Shown here: in pieces, positions 62,281 to 64,000 of the stretch | How the letters are laid out: each line of letters starts with the position of its first letter | Numbering within the stretch: position 1 is the stretch's first letter | Assembly: GCA_030427885.1 (NCBI GenBank) | Contig: JAUICM010000001.1 | Location: 62,001 to 126,000, forward strand | Direction of reading: 5' to 3' | DNA from: Rhodothermia bacterium | Lineage (GTDB): Bacteria; Bacteroidota; Rhodothermia; Balneolales; Balneolaceae | DNA: 64,000 bases | Notes under the pieces: generated by a model | Told to the model about the DNA's origin: nothing | The model's database searches: none | What the model saw: only the letters and a program-made list of their open reading frames with translations | Made by a program: the position numbers and the translations under genes

Positions 62281-64000
62281 CAGGGCTTAATTAACGCAGA
62301 AAAGGCGGCATCAGCAACAGCGGCCCGAACACGACTGATTGTTTTACCATAAGAGCGGAAAGGATAGGTTCTGTTAGTGAGCAGGAACACCGCCATATTC
62401 TTTTCACGGTCGATCCACATACTTGTACCGGTGAAGCCTAGATGTCCGAATGTATCATTACTGGCCAGCTGACCAGCAGTTGTAAATCCACTCGGGCTTT
62501 TACGGTCGAAGCCATAACCGCGTCCGCTTATATCGGATTGTTTGGTAGTAAACTGATCAATGATCTCCGGAGTGAGGTATTGCTTTCCGGCATATGTACC
62601 TCCATTCAATAACATATTGGCATATTTGGCCAGATCATCAACCGTTGCAAAGAGACCGGCGTGTCCGGCAATGCCATCCATATAAAAAGCACGTTCATCG
62701 TTTACATCGGCCTGAATAAGTTGTTTTCGGTAAACAGTATCAATTTCAGTAGGAGGGATACGATCGACATACCATCTGCTCACCTTCTTTGGATTGAAGT
62801 AAGCTCCGTACATTCCCATGGGATAGTAAAATTCACGTCGCATATATCCATCAATTCCACGGCCGGAAATTTGGGAAACGATCTCGGCCAGTAATATCAT
62901 CCCCAGATCGCTGTATACATATTCAGTACCAGGCTCATAAATGAGTGGCTCGTTTTTGATAGCATCAATAATACTGTTCCGGTCATGTAGCTTATCAACA
63001 TATACTCTGAATGCAGGCAACCCTGACTGATGAAGCAGCAGATCCGCAATAGTGATATCACGTTTTGTATCGGTATCGAACTCAGGGATGAATTTCGATA
63101 CTTTGTCGTCCAGTGAAAGCTGATGTTCGTCGATCAGTTTCATTGTGGCTGTAGCAGTAGAAACTACTTTAGTGATGGAAGCAAGGTCAAATACATCAGA
63201 ATCTTTGAGTTCCCGGAGTTTGTCATAGTCATGGTACCCGAATGCTTCCCGGTATACTAAAACACCGTCTTTCAGAACTCCGGCAACCGCACCGGGAAAT
63301 ACAGAATCACTGATCGCTTTTCTGAGGATATCGTCAATTTCATATAATTTGGTTGAACTCAGATCCACTTCTTCAGGAGTTCCATATCGCACAGCTGTAT
63401 GTGGAAAGAACATTCCATCTCCGATCTCATACATTCCCGGTATCTGAATAGGCAGGTGACCATTCACACGGCTTGCACCGAACAGGGCAGGGGCCACGGC
63501 TTTCATCTGAAGTGAAGTGTTCGACCATGCCATAACATGTACATCGGTGTCGCTGAGTTCAGTAACCAGATACGGATTTCCAAACATAACCAGCACTGTT
63601 TTCTTACCGGTGTCCATCAATTTTCTGAGAAAAGCTGACTGTGTTCTGGTGAGTTGTATCGACTCCCTGAAACTCAGGCTTATGAATGAACCAATCACAA
63701 TAAGATCAGAGTCTTTGGCTTTGGCCAGAATCTTTGCCTCATCGTCATCATCAGATCGTTTATCATAAACAGAAAACGAGACATCCGGATGGTAATCCCG
63801 AAGTGCACGAACAAACGGGGAACCGGTAGAACCTGATTCATCATCCGCAATGGAGACCATCAGTACTTTTTTATGAACTGTAGGATCGATGGGCAGGATA
63901 TCGTTATCGTTTTTGAGAATAGTGATCGATTCCCTTGCGATCCGGTCCGCCACTGATTGATGATATTTAGTATTTACCCGTACATCCAGAAGATCAACAT
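62280..64000 (-). CDS. GH3 / beta-lactamase-family fusion protein, 5'-truncated by window edge
   Basis: The frame is open to the window end, with codons VDLLDVRVNTKYHQS ahead of the first possible start at 63953, so the GH3 catalytic domain lies outside. Visible are the GH3 C-terminal domain (SITILKNDNDILPI to HLPIQIPGMYEIG) and a class C beta-lactamase-like serine hydrolase domain (about 355 residues): SITK (SxxK), YSDLG (YxN equivalent), HLGFTGTS. GH3/beta-lactamase fusions in Bacteroidota are thought to act on muropeptides, NagZ-like glycosidase plus D,D-peptidase or amidase, in cell-wall turnover. It is co-translated with cdd. Confidence 0.88.
   Translation of the reverse strand, partial: VDLLDVRVNTKYHQSVADRIARESITILKNDNDILPIDPTVHKKVLMVSIADDESGSTGSPFVRALRDYHPDVSFSVYDKRSDDDDEAKILAKAKDSDLIVIGSFISLSFRESIQLTRTQSAFLRKLMDTGKKTVLVMFGNPYLVTELSDTDVHVMAWSNTSLQMKAVAPALFGASRVNGHLPIQIPGMYEIGDGMFFPHTAVRYGTPEEVDLSSTKLYEIDDILRKAISDSVFPGAVAGVLKDGVLVYREAFGYHDYDKLRELKDSDVFDLASITKVVSTATATMKLIDEHQLSLDDKVSKFIPEFDTDTKRDITIADLLLHQSGLPAFRVYVDKLHDRNSIIDAIKNEPLIYEPGTEYVYSDLGMILLAEIVSQISGRGIDGYMRREFYYPMGMYGAYFNPKKVSRWYVDRIPPTEIDTVYRKQLIQADVNDERAFYMDGIAGHAGLFATVDDLAKYANMLLNGGTYAGKQYLTPEIIDQFTTKQSDISGRGYGFDRKSPSGFTTAGQLASNDTFGHLGFTGTSMWIDREKNMAVFLLTNRTYPFRSYGKTISRVRAAVADAAFSALIKP

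Overview
The window looks like part of a Balneolota/Rhodothermota-type or related Bacteroidota-lineage genome (Balneolaceae-like; inferred, not searched). The signs are: four secreted proteins ending in the Por/type IX secretion sorting domain with its NYPNPFNP motif; a TonB-dependent receptor; many signal peptides ending in AQ; several lipoproteins; a small Bacteroidota-type histone H1-like protein; a NUDIX/winged-helix sugar regulator; and moderate-to-low GC. I see no tRNA, rRNA, CRISPR array, IS element, integrase or plasmid gene.

Positions 1-25.7 kb hold a rhamnogalacturonan-I/pectin degradation locus. A TonB-dependent receptor (5' end outside the window) is followed by a T9SS-sorted beta-helix protein. 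Then come a CE12 rhamnogalacturonan acetylesterase, two PL26-type exo-rhamnogalacturonan lyases, a PL9-like pectate lyase, a CE15-like esterase, a PL4-type rhamnogalacturonan lyase lipoprotein (the only gene on the minus strand here), a secreted protein of unrecognised family that overlaps the second PL26 gene by one base, a secreted PL22-like oligogalacturonate lyase, a GH105 unsaturated rhamnogalacturonyl hydrolase, a GH28-like polygalacturonase and a CBM9-like/PKD protein. There is no SusD-like gene and no local regulator for this block.

Positions 25.7-36.1 kb hold a complete L-rhamnose pathway on the same strand: mutarotase RhaM, an NCS1-family permease in the transporter position, a fused rhamnulose-1-phosphate aldolase/lactaldehyde dehydrogenase (RhaEW), a 57-residue membrane protein, isomerase RhaI, rhamnulokinase RhaB, and the L-lactate oxidation complex LutABC. 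Together these take rhamnose freed from RG-I to DHAP plus L-lactate, and L-lactate on to pyruvate. The route for the galacturonate half of RG-I is not in the window. A motif TGTCTCTT, in its best copies part of an inverted repeat TCTCTT-N8-AAGAG, occurs upstream of several of these transcription units and may mark a shared regulon.

Positions 36.1-42.1 kb hold cell-surface proteins (a beta-barrel, a lipoprotein, and a fibro-slime/PKD lipoprotein) and a CatB/Vat-like acetyltransferase. Two copies of a 26-bp inverted repeat lie upstream of the surface genes. Positions 42.2-52.4 kb form a second carbohydrate patch: a GH43-CBM6-T9SS enzyme, a GH2 beta-galactosidase-like lipoprotein, an AraR-like NUDIX regulator with a palindrome upstream, a T9SS protein made only of carbohydrate-binding-like modules, and a fructokinase-like PfkB kinase.

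Positions 52.4-64 kb are mostly ordinary: a SatD/DUF3307 pair, YceI preceded by a perfect 22-bp palindrome, a CE1-type esterase, an M61 peptidase, a multi-PAS histidine kinase, an NTF2-like protein, a small conserved protein, the histone H1-like protein, a two-domain cytidine deaminase with its domains in unusual order, and a GH3/beta-lactamase fusion running off the right edge.
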